Source: Hyphomicrobiales bacterium (lineage in GTDB: Bacteria > Pseudomonadota > Alphaproteobacteria > Rhizobiales > JACESI01). Taken from it: a stretch of 64,000 nt of DNA. Positions 28,798 to 36,931 of this stretch are shown piece by piece. A model generated the notes under the pieces. The model saw only the letters and a program-made list of their open reading frames with translations. It was not told the origin of the DNA and did not search any database. Position 1 is the first letter of the stretch. Every line of letters begins with the position of its first letter. The stretch covers positions 62,001 through 126,000 of the forward strand of contig JACESI010000003.1 in the NCBI GenBank assembly GCA_013911885.1, written 5' to 3'. Made by a program: the position numbers and the translations under genes.

Positions 28798-30645
28798 ATG
28801 AGCCACACTTCCACATCAAAACCGGATTCGATGTCCAAAGACGATCCGGGTCTTCTGCTCCGGCTTATGGACCCGCTGATCGGCATCAAGTCCGTTCTGC
28901 GCGAACTCTCGCCCCGTGGGTTGGCGGAGCGCGGGATTCCGTTCACGCATACGCTGCGCATGCCGCACTCGGTTCTGATCGCCTCTGTAATCATCAACAT
29001 GGCGGGTCTCGCACTACCCCTCGTCATCCTCCAGGTTTATGATCGCATCATCCCAAACAGTGCCTTTGAGACCTTTGCCTCGATGATGCTTGGCCTTGTC
29101 CTCATCGTTGTTATGGAAGGGCTTTTGCGGATTGCGCGCTCCTATGTTGTTTCCTGGTCCTCGACGCGTTTCACGAAGGCAATCACCCAGGATCTCATCA
29201 GCCGCTTTCTGAACTCACCGAAAGGAAGCTTTGTCGGCCATAGCCAGGCGAAGATCATCGAGAAACTGTCAAACATCAACCATCTCGCCGACTTTTATGG
29301 CGGACAGTCGAGGCTGATGTTCATCGATCTTCCATTTGCTTTCATCTTTCTTTTGGTCATGGGCATGATTGGTGGCTGGCTCGTTGTCGTACCCTTCATG
29401 GTGCTGTGCTTCTTCGGTGCTGCAACCATAACATCAAGCCGCCACTACAAGAATATTCTTGCAGAGAAGGAAGAGCACGAGGCCCGCACCTATGATTTCG
29501 TGGCAGAGAGTCTCAAAGGCATCCTGACCATGAAATGTCAGTCGGCTGAACCTTTTCTTATCCGCCGTTTCGAACGCCTGCAGGCGAAAAACGCCCAGCT
29601 TCATTATTCCATCATCGTTGCGGCAATGAACGGGCAATCAATCGCAAGCCTTCTTGGCAACGCCACAATGATCAGTATGGTGACGACCGGCGCGGTGATG
29701 GCGGTGGCAGGCAATATGTCGGTTGGCGTTCTTGCCTGTTGCTCGCTGCTTTCAGGCCGCGCGGTCCAGCCGATTCTGCGCGTTGCCAGCACCTGGAACG
29801 AGTTCCAGCGCGCCCGCCTTTCGGTTGATGAGATATCATCTCTGTTCACACTTGATCCGATTACGAAAGTCTCTGCTCTCAGCATCGATCCGCCGACGCC
29901 GTCCATCTCTGCCCGCAACCTTGCAATCAATCTCGGCGACAGCGGCGTAAAGCTCGGCAATCTGAATTTCGAGATCGAGTCTGGTGAACTGATCGTGGTT
30001 GTCGGCCCTGACGGAGCCGGCAAGTCGAGTTTTCTCAACACGATCGCCGGACTGGTCAAGCCGCTTTCAGGAGACGTGCTCCTCGATAAGATGTCGGCCT
30101 TTGATTTCCGTCGGCACCATCGTGCAGCGGTCGGGACCCTGGATTCGAATACCGAAGTCTTCACCGGCACGATTTTTGAAAATCTCAGCCTGTTCGGGCA
30201 GGGCGCCTCACCGGAAGATGTTCGCTGGGCGGTCGAGTTGGTCGATCTTGAAAAGGACATCGACCGTCTGCCGAATGGCTATGACACAATGCTTGGCGTC
30301 GGCATTGCGGAAACGCTGCCCGCGCCCATTATCAGCCGTCTGCTGATGGCACGCGTTCTTGCGCAGAAGCCGGTTCTATGGACGCTTGACGAGCCGCAGG
30401 CTAATCTTGATACACCCGGCAAGCAGGCCTTTGTGCGCGCTCTGCAAAATCTCACCGGATGGATTACGGTTGTCTATTCATCGAATTGCGAAACTCTGTT
30501 GCGGGCCGCAGACCGTATTTTCTATATCGAAAATGGCGGACTGACGGTTTTCGAGAATTTCGACGCGATGACCAACGCGCTGGAGAGTTTCGATTTCGAG
30601 CGCGTGTCCGTTGATGACCCGTCCGCTATGCCGCAATCGGCCTGA
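28798..30645 (+). CDS. Type I secretion ABC half-transporter 1, with intact Walker A/B but no LSGGQ, Q-loop or H-loop residue
   Basis: Membrane domain and ATPase in one chain, about 615 residues. The six-helix exporter domain starts near residue 45 (SVLIASVIINMAGLALPLVILQVYDRIIP, cut here for length). The ATPase has Walker A GPDGAGKSS and Walker B WTLDEP with the catalytic Glu. The signature LSGGQ is replaced by LPAPI, the Q-loop Gln by Ser (GTLDSN) and the H-loop His by Ser (YSSNCE). No N-terminal peptidase-like domain. Start uncertain: ATG 28798, ATG 28831 and TTG 28768 are in frame. 29 bp before half-transporter 2, with which it probably forms a heterodimer. Confidence 0.88.
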   Translation: MSHTSTSKPDSMSKDDPGLLLRLMDPLIGIKSVLRELSPRGLAERGIPFTHTLRMPHSVLIASVIINMAGLALPLVILQVYDRIIPNSAFETFASMMLGLVLIVVMEGLLRIARSYVVSWSSTRFTKAITQDLISRFLNSPKGSFVGHSQAKIIEKLSNINHLADFYGGQSRLMFIDLPFAFIFLLVMGMIGGWLVVVPFMVLCFFGAATITSSRHYKNILAEKEEHEARTYDFVAESLKGILTMKCQSAEPFLIRRFERLQAKNAQLHYSIIVAAMNGQSIASLLGNATMISMVTTGAVMAVAGNMSVGVLACCSLLSGRAVQPILRVASTWNEFQRARLSVDEISSLFTLDPITKVSALSIDPPTPSISARNLAINLGDSGVKLGNLNFEIESGELIVVVGPDGAGKSSFLNTIAGLVKPLSGDVLLDKMSAFDFRRHHRAAVGTLDSNTEVFTGTIFENLSLFGQGASPEDVRWAVELVDLEKDIDRLPNGYDTMLGVGIAETLPAPIISRLLMARVLAQKPVLWTLDEPQANLDTPGKQAFVRALQNLTGWITVVYSSNCETLLRAADRIFYIENGGLTVFENFDAMTNALESFDFERVSVDDPSAMPQSA

Positions 30646-30674
30646 CACAACGAGGCCATAAGGCAGGAACCATC

Positions 30675-33047
30675 ATGTCCATCGATAAACCGGAAGATAC
30701 AAAAACCCCGAAGGATCAGCCCGCATCACGCCGCGGCAATCCGCTCGAAGGGCTCACGCGTGAGGATTTCCGAAAACTGGGACTGCCGATGTCCGACGCG
30801 ACAAGCCCGCAGCGGGTCCGCGACGCGCATGCATCGAAGGCGGAGACGGATGGGGCGAAACCCGAAGCGACCACGCCACCTGGCGAGAGAATGTCCCTCT
30901 CCGGTCCGCGCACGGTCGCCGAAGAAATCGCAATCATCCAGCATGCCTTTTCACCGCTTGCCAAAAACCAGACTAAGGGCCGCACCACGGCCTATGAGCG
31001 CTGCCTGCGCTCGCTTCTTGTCGAACTCAAATGGCCAGGGGAAGAGCGGCACATCGTTCAGGCGATGCCGCACTTTCAGGATATGGACAGTGTGGTCGAG
31101 TTTCGCGGAGTGCTGCACCATCTTGGTTTCGAAAGCGCGGTTCTGAAAATTGCCGGAACCTCGCTTGCTGCAAGACTGCCATGTCTGATCCTGACGGATG
31201 TAGAAAGGCCGATTATCGGTCTGCGTGTTCTGCCGAACAAGCGGCTGCTGATCTATGACGGGCCGGCCGGCGATCTTACCGAAATCGACATGCCCAAAGG
31301 CATCGTGACCGTTTGTGTTGCTCAAAAATCGACGAAGCAGAACGCTGCCCAGCGCAATCGCAAAATCAGCTGGTTTTACGAAGGACTTCGCACCTTCAAC
31401 GGCAATATTCTTTTCGTCGTCGGTCTCACCTTTGTTGCGAACCTTCTCGCCCTTGCGACGCCGATCTTTACAATGAACGTCTATAACCGGGTGATTGGAT
31501 CCAAATCGCTTGATACACTGGTTTATTTTGTCGCGGCGATCCTCGGTGCGCTGCTTCTGGAAACGTATCTTCGAAGCGTACGCGGCCGGATGATCGCCTA
31601 TGTCGGCGCACGCTTCAACACGCAGCTTCTGATCCGGGGGTTCGAGCGCATTCTCAATCTTCCCATCAGTATGACGGAAAGCGCGTCCGTCAGCCAACAG
31701 ATTGTTCGCTTGCGCCAGTTTGAAAATGTCCAGTCATTCTTCACCGGACCGCTCGTCAGTGCCGGTCTCGATCTGCCGTTCACGATCGTTTTCATTCTCG
31801 CGATTTCGCTCATTCATCCGCTGCTTGCGGCAGTTCCTGTGGTTCTCGCACTGATTTTCGGTCTTCTTGGCCTGATCTCGATGCCGATGACGAAGCGCAA
31901 TGTGCTTGTCACCGGTAAATCACGTCACGAACACCAGAATCTTCTGATTGAGACCGTCAACAAGCGTGACAGTATCCGCCAGTTGCGGGCCGAGGATGTC
32001 TGGATCAAGCGTTGGCATGATACCGGTGAGGAATTCAGCGCCCGACGGTTCAACGCCCAGTTTTTCGACACCGTTATGCACACGCTCGCCCAGAGCCTCG
32101 TCATGGTGGCTGGTGTTGCAACATTGTGGATAGGCTCACTTCTTGTGATCGAGCGCGAGCTTTCGGTCGGCGCTCTGATCGCGGTGATGATGTTTGTCTG
32201 GCGCGTTTTGTCGCCAATTCAGACTGCGTTTTTAAGCCTCAACCGCGTCGGCCAGTTTGCCGAAACCGCGCGTCAGGCCGATCTTCTGATGGCGCTGCCA
32301 CCGGAGCGTCAGGTCGCCAGCGCTCCGACATTGCGCCGCAAATATTCCGGCCGCATCACCTTCGATAATGTCAGCTTTCGATATGGCCTGACCAGCGATC
32401 CGGTGTTCCGCGGACTCTCGGTCGATATTCCCGCAGGCCAGGTGATTGCCGTGACCGGGAATACCGCATCGGGTAAGGGCACCTTCCTGAAGCTGATCAT
32501 GGGTCTTTATCGTCCTCAGTCCGGGGCGGTCTATCTCGACGGTTTGAACCTTCAGCAACTTGATGTCGATGAAGTCAGAACCTCGATCGGCTATGTCGCG
32601 CCGAAGCCGGACTTCTTTTATGGCACCATCGCCCAGAATATCCGCCTCGCCAACCCCGCCGCAAGTGATCGCGATGTCGAAGAGGCCATGTCGTCCGCCG
32701 GAATTTGGCTTCCCCACCCTCAGCTTGCGGAAGGTATCGAGACGCGGTTGACGACCGAGCGGCTGACGCAACTGCCCAATGCGCTAAAGCAATGTCTTTC
32801 GCTTGCGCGCGCCTATGCCAAGAAGGGGCCGATCTATCTTCTCGACACGCCGACCGCTCTTCTCAACCCTTTCGAGCAAGAGGCGCTTTTCGACCGGATC
32901 GAGGATGAGCGCGGTCGGACGACCATCGTCATTACGACCAGTGACGATGCGCTGATTCGGCGGTGCGACCGGGTTCTGTTTCTGCGCAATGGCGTTATTG
33001 CCTTTGACAACACACCGGCCGCGTTTTTCAAGGCGCGTGCGGCCTAG
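30675..33047 (+). CDS. Type I secretion ABC half-transporter 2, with C39-like domain and strongly degenerate ATPase
   Basis: 790 residues. After a charged leader, a C39-peptidase-like domain (about residues 95-210: RCLRSLLVELKWPGEE, VLHHLGFESAVLKI, LPCLILTD) lacks an obvious catalytic triad, like the chaperone-type domains that bind RTX substrates. The exporter membrane domain follows (FYEGLRTFNGNILFVVG...). In the ATPase, Walker A is GNTASGKGT (normally GxxGxGKS/T), the Q-loop reads YVAPKPD, the signature is LPNAL, Walker B is LLDTPT with Thr for the catalytic Glu, the D-loop ends Asn, and the H-loop His is Thr. AGGAACC precedes the start. Likely the non-hydrolysing partner of half-transporter 1. 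Confidence 0.88.
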   Translation: MSIDKPEDTKTPKDQPASRRGNPLEGLTREDFRKLGLPMSDATSPQRVRDAHASKAETDGAKPEATTPPGERMSLSGPRTVAEEIAIIQHAFSPLAKNQTKGRTTAYERCLRSLLVELKWPGEERHIVQAMPHFQDMDSVVEFRGVLHHLGFESAVLKIAGTSLAARLPCLILTDVERPIIGLRVLPNKRLLIYDGPAGDLTEIDMPKGIVTVCVAQKSTKQNAAQRNRKISWFYEGLRTFNGNILFVVGLTFVANLLALATPIFTMNVYNRVIGSKSLDTLVYFVAAILGALLLETYLRSVRGRMIAYVGARFNTQLLIRGFERILNLPISMTESASVSQQIVRLRQFENVQSFFTGPLVSAGLDLPFTIVFILAISLIHPLLAAVPVVLALIFGLLGLISMPMTKRNVLVTGKSRHEHQNLLIETVNKRDSIRQLRAEDVWIKRWHDTGEEFSARRFNAQFFDTVMHTLAQSLVMVAGVATLWIGSLLVIERELSVGALIAVMMFVWRVLSPIQTAFLSLNRVGQFAETARQADLLMALPPERQVASAPTLRRKYSGRITFDNVSFRYGLTSDPVFRGLSVDIPAGQVIAVTGNTASGKGTFLKLIMGLYRPQSGAVYLDGLNLQQLDVDEVRTSIGYVAPKPDFFYGTIAQNIRLANPAASDRDVEEAMSSAGIWLPHPQLAEGIETRLTTERLTQLPNALKQCLSLARAYAKKGPIYLLDTPTALLNPFEQEALFDRIEDERGRTTIVITTSDDALIRRCDRVLFLRNGVIAFDNTPAAFFKARAA

Positions 33048-33187
33048 CGGCTCGGATAGGGCACTTTCAGGTTTCGTTAATCATGTTTGCGGCTATTTTT
33101 TCAACGCCTGCCGGATCGTTCAAATTTAAATAAAACTCAAAGGATCATTGTTATCCTTCGTCCAATGCGTAAACGTGGGTATGGACG

Positions 33188-34513
33188 TTGAGATTCTTCA
33201 AAGACAGCATTAAGGATGATGACAATCTGGCGTTGCCGCTTGAGATAGACGGCGGCCATTGGGATGGCGCATTCCGCCGCTTCCTCTGGGCGCTCAGTCT
33301 GTTCGTGATCGCGCTTACCGTCCTTGCTGTTTTCGCACCGGTCCGTGAAGTGGCGCTCGCGGAAGGACAGATCATTCCGGTCGGTTCTGTGGTCTCGGTC
33401 GAACATCTCGAAGGTGGTATAGTCGACACGGTCTATGTCGGCGAGGGTGGCCTCGTCAACGAAGGCGACCTTCTGTTGAAGCTTCGCTCCGAAAGCGGCT
33501 CCGGTGATTTCAACCAGATGCGCGTGCGCCGCGCGCTTCTGGAACTCCGGCGCATCCGCCTTTCGGCCCATCTTTCCGGCGAACGCCTTGACTATGCTGC
33601 TTTTGAAAAAGATTACCCTAAAGATACAACCGAGCAGCGCCAGCTTTATGACACCGAGCGCAAAGCGATCGAATCAGCAGGAAAAGTACTTTCGTCACGC
33701 CTTGACCAGCGCCAGTCTGACATTGAAGCCCGCACAAGAGAATTGACAGCAATCGATTCCCAGATCGCCATCTACACCGAGCAATTGGGGGCACAGAGTG
33801 ACCTCGTGAGCCGGGGCTTCTCTTCCCGTGCGCGCCTGCTTCAGGCGCAGGCGCGGCTTGAGGAAGTGCGCGTTTCGCGCGCTCAATTGATCGGTGCCAT
33901 AGAAGCCGCAAAGGGAGGCGTGGTCGAAATCCAGAACGAGATGATTCAGGCGGTCGATGCCAAACGGCAGGAATGGTCTGACGCTCTTGTCCAGACCAAC
34001 AGCGAAATCTCCGAACTTGACGAGCGGCTGACGGCAGCGCAAGACCGCGTGCGTCGTCTTGCGGTTCTGGCGCCCAGAACCGGCATCGTCCAGAGCCTTG
34101 CCGCAACTTTGCCGGGGCAGGTTGTCCGACCGGGCGATGTCGTGGCCGAGATCGTGCCTATTGATGCCTCAGTGGAGGCGGAAGTGCGCATTCAGCCAAA
34201 AGATATCGGCTATATTCAGGTTGGCCACCCGGCTGAAATCACGCTTTCGACCTTCGATCCGGAAGTCTTTGGCAAGGTCAAAGGCGCTATGCGGACGATT
34301 TCGCCATCAACTTTTGAGAATGATAAGGGCGAGAAATATTTCAAGGGATTGGTCGAACTTGAGCGCAACAGTCTGGATCACAATGGCAAGCGTTTTCCGA
34401 TCACCGCCGGCATGGCCGTTTCGGCAAGTGTGACCACTGGTTCAAAGTCAGTTATGCAATATATCCTGAAGCCGGTGGTCCGATCTTTTGATCGGGCGTT
34501 TTCCGAGCGCTGA
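33188..34513 (+). CDS. HlyD-family membrane fusion protein of type I secretion
   Basis: Periplasmic adaptor linking the ABC exporter to a TolC-type channel. 441 residues: a short cytoplasmic N-terminus, one transmembrane helix (LWALSLFVIALTVLAVF, about 35-51), the lipoyl half-motif VSVEHLEGGIVDTVYVGEGG, a long coiled coil (about 110-290), the second lipoyl half (APRTGIVQSLAATLPGQVV) and a beta-barrel ending. Start is TTG at 33188; no in-frame ATG occurs before residue ~110, so a non-ATG start is required. It lies 140 bp after half-transporter 2, enough for its own promoter. No outer-membrane partner is in the window. Confidence 0.92.
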   Translation: MRFFKDSIKDDDNLALPLEIDGGHWDGAFRRFLWALSLFVIALTVLAVFAPVREVALAEGQIIPVGSVVSVEHLEGGIVDTVYVGEGGLVNEGDLLLKLRSESGSGDFNQMRVRRALLELRRIRLSAHLSGERLDYAAFEKDYPKDTTEQRQLYDTERKAIESAGKVLSSRLDQRQSDIEARTRELTAIDSQIAIYTEQLGAQSDLVSRGFSSRARLLQAQARLEEVRVSRAQLIGAIEAAKGGVVEIQNEMIQAVDAKRQEWSDALVQTNSEISELDERLTAAQDRVRRLAVLAPRTGIVQSLAATLPGQVVRPGDVVAEIVPIDASVEAEVRIQPKDIGYIQVGHPAEITLSTFDPEVFGKVKGAMRTISPSTFENDKGEKYFKGLVELERNSLDHNGKRFPITAGMAVSASVTTGSKSVMQYILKPVVRSFDRAFSER

Positions 34514-34964
34514 TTTCTGATCCTGGATACAATTTCTTTAGCACGTTTTAATTGAAAGTTAATCACGCTTTTCTTGGGAGGCAACTGTCCGTGGTTTCGT
34601 TTAGTAACCGCTGTTCAGACAGGCCTCGTGCTCTTGGTTTGAGACCAGGACTATCGCCGAATTGGCAGCAGAACCTTCTTATAACCTTCTGAAATATAAT
34701 GTTTTTCATAATAGCATAATTGCCGCTTTCAGAATTGCCGCGAGCGCTGGCGCGGGCCTTTGTCGCGGTCTTGCCGACCTCCAATCTCGATATATTGCGC
34801 GCGACAGCCAGCGGGCTTGGTTCCAGCGGAAGCATCTATTAAAAAAACGGATCGAGGTGATTGCAGGAAAGCAAAGTAAATGACGCCTTATTTTTGCCAC
34901 ATTTAAGCAATTATTCGCAGCTGATGTCGGCGGGCCACATATTTGAAATTGTTTGGAGTCCGTT
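34514..34964. other. AT-rich spacer between hlyD and the first M15 peptidase
   Basis: About 450 bp with higher AT than its surroundings. It contains an exact TTAA-N7-TTAA motif at 34548-34562. A 73-codon plus-strand frame beginning with TTG at 34662 is unsupported by any family feature. No tandem duplication, tRNA or clear terminator seen. Confidence 0.5.
34548..34562. promoter_or_regulatory. CtrA-type motif TTAA-N7-TTAA
   Basis: TTAATTGAAAGTTAA matches the CtrA consensus exactly. It is about 400 bp upstream of the first cell-wall peptidase gene, rather far for direct control, and one such match is expected by chance in AT-rich spacers; treat as weak. Confidence 0.3.
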
Positions 34965-35582
34965 TTGACCGATACCATCTGTAGACTGCTGATCATAACT
35001 CTTGCAACTTCGCTTGTTGCGACGCCGACATCTTTTGCCGATGAGGGATCCGGTGCCGCGAGCTATCTTATGCTCGAAGACACTGCGCTCACTCCCCCTC
35101 GGAAGGCATCGGACGAAAAGCCGGAAGATGCGCCGAAAGCCATGAACAAGGGATCCGCTGACGGCGTTCGCAAGCAGAGTTCCCGGCAAAAGCCCGATAT
35201 CGCAGAGCGAACGGTAAGAACCTACATTGCTTATGAGACAGCCGGTAATCAGGTGAGTACGCGTTGCTTCCCGCCCGAGCTCAAAGTTGTTCTTGCCAAG
35301 GTTCAACAGCGCTATGGCACCCGCCCGATCGTCAATTCCGGCTATCGCAGCAGCAGCAAGAACCGGCGTGTCGGCGGAGCAAGACTGTCCTACCACATCA
35401 AATGCATGGCAGCGGATATCAAGGTTCCAGGCGTCAGCAAGTACAGCCTTGCCAAATACTTGAAATCCGTATCCGGCGTGGGTGGGGTCGGTACCTATGG
35501 TTGCAATAATTTCGTACATGTCGATGTCGGCCCGAAACGCACCTGGAACTGGGGTTGCAGCAGCCGCGGGCGTCGTGCCTGA
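34965..35582 (+). CDS. Secreted M15-type (Peptidase_M15_3) cell-wall peptidase, short paralogue
   Basis: 205 residues from TTG 34965, chosen because GGAG ends six bases upstream; a TTG four codons earlier has no such site. A signal peptide is clear (LLIITLATSLVATPTSFA). The C-terminal domain has the YcbK/M15 metal-binding pattern: SGYRSSSKNRRVGGA, SYHIKCMAADIKVPG (His and Asp ligands) and FVHVDVGPKRTW (His ligand). Members cleave peptide cross-links or stem peptides of murein, or act as non-catalytic binders. Paralogue of the next gene, 189 bp away. Confidence 0.88.
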   Translation: MTDTICRLLIITLATSLVATPTSFADEGSGAASYLMLEDTALTPPRKASDEKPEDAPKAMNKGSADGVRKQSSRQKPDIAERTVRTYIAYETAGNQVSTRCFPPELKVVLAKVQQRYGTRPIVNSGYRSSSKNRRVGGARLSYHIKCMAADIKVPGVSKYSLAKYLKSVSGVGGVGTYGCNNFVHVDVGPKRTWNWGCSSRGRRA

Positions 35583-35771
35583 TCAAGCTCAACCCTTAAG
35601 CGCATGTCCCGTACAGTGCGCCGCCGAAGCCTGAGATCACATCGCGCGCATCAGGCGGGCGCGAAGGGTTGCTTTTGGCAGGTAAGCCGGGTTAAAACCG
35701 TTCCCTTGATGGTTGCCATCAGGGTTGCCTAAAGGGTTCAATGTCGCATTCATGATTCAGATCATGCGTGC

Positions 35772-36911
35772 ATGCGAGATCGGGACGATTTATCCTTGCG
35801 ACAGCTTTTTGCGCATAATCGGCTTATCGCCTTAGCCATGATCACCTGCGTCTTGTCGGGCTGTACGCTGACTGCCAATGATCTCGAAGGAGCACCCCAA
35901 TCGGCGGCGCTTGCGGATAATCCGAAACCAAACAATGAAGCGGGGCTAATCCCGGCTTCTGACAGCGCGCTGAATACTGCGTCTCTCGCGGTGCTGAGCG
36001 CGGTGAAAGACCGCTCCGCAGCAAATGGATTGCCGGCACCATATGCCTCACCGCGCAGCTTTGCGGTTGCATCAGCCCCCGATGGAAAGAGCACGGACGG
36101 AAAAGCCGGTCCGGCGGTTGGAGGTGGCACCACGCCTGCGCCACCCCAGACCGACGCGGCAGTTGTGACCGCGCTGGTCGACCCGGCGAAGGCCGTGCCT
36201 TCCTCCGCAACCGACCCGGCAGCGATTGCGCTATCTGCTGCGCCCGCTGGGTCAGTTGCCAAGAAGGCACCCGTTTCCGAGCCGGTGAAGCCCGAAAAAG
36301 CCGTGAAAGCGGCCGCCCAAGCGGTGGGTTCGGCTGAAGAGTTTCCTGACAAAGGACTTCCTGAGGCAGACCCGAATGCCGATGAATTGGCAGAGGCCGA
36401 CGACGATTCCGGCAAGGAAGCTGAGGCCCGAATAGCCGAAGAACCGGCCCCGCCACCGGTGCATATTGCAACGATCGATGAAATCATCGCCAAGGCGCGC
36501 GCTGATCTCGGCAGCGGCGGCGCGCGGTTCTTCAGCCGAACGCTGAAGACCTACGCGACCTATGCTGTTGCGAGCGCCCATGTCGACACGTCCTGTTTCC
36601 CGAGTGAACTGAAGACGATTTTCCGCCAGATCTACCGCGAATATGGCGCCAAGCCCGAGGTCAGTTCCGGTTTCCGCAATGTCTCCTACAATCGGAGCGT
36701 CGGCGGCGCGCACGGATCCTATCACATCCGCTGCGAGGCGGCGGATATCAAGGTGCCGGGTGTTGATAAATATGAACTTGCCCGCTTCCTGCGCGGCCTG
36801 CGTGATGTTGGCGGTGTTGGCGTCTATAGTTGCAAGAGCATCGTCCATGTCGATGTCGGCCCGCGCCGCGACTGGAACGCATCCTGCCGCAGCAGGCGCA
36901 ACCAGGCCTAG
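35772..36911 (+). CDS. M15-type (Peptidase_M15_3) lipoprotein, long paralogue
   Basis: 379 residues. The N-terminus has a lipobox (ITCVLSGC, Cys about residue 31), so it is probably a lipid-anchored protein. Residues 35-230 form a low-complexity Ala/Pro/Glu-rich stalk. The C-terminal ~130 residues match the preceding paralogue: SGFRNVSYNRSVGGAHGSYH, CEAADIKVPGVDKYELARFL and IVHVDVGPRRDW with the metal-binding His, Asp, His. A long flexible stalk on a lipoprotein suggests reach through the periplasm to the murein layer. Follows the secretion operon; convergent with mutB, 20 bp apart. Confidence 0.88.
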   Translation: MRDRDDLSLRQLFAHNRLIALAMITCVLSGCTLTANDLEGAPQSAALADNPKPNNEAGLIPASDSALNTASLAVLSAVKDRSAANGLPAPYASPRSFAVASAPDGKSTDGKAGPAVGGGTTPAPPQTDAAVVTALVDPAKAVPSSATDPAAIALSAAPAGSVAKKAPVSEPVKPEKAVKAAAQAVGSAEEFPDKGLPEADPNADELAEADDDSGKEAEARIAEEPAPPPVHIATIDEIIAKARADLGSGGARFFSRTLKTYATYAVASAHVDTSCFPSELKTIFRQIYREYGAKPEVSSGFRNVSYNRSVGGAHGSYHIRCEAADIKVPGVDKYELARFLRGLRDVGGVGVYSCKSIVHVDVGPRRDWNASCRSRRNQA

Positions 36912-36931
36912 ACACCTCGCAAAGCCTTTCC

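Noticed and set aside
34662..34883. 73-codon frame between hlyD and the M15 genes
   Set aside because: Starts with TTG without a ribosome-binding site and has no family features.
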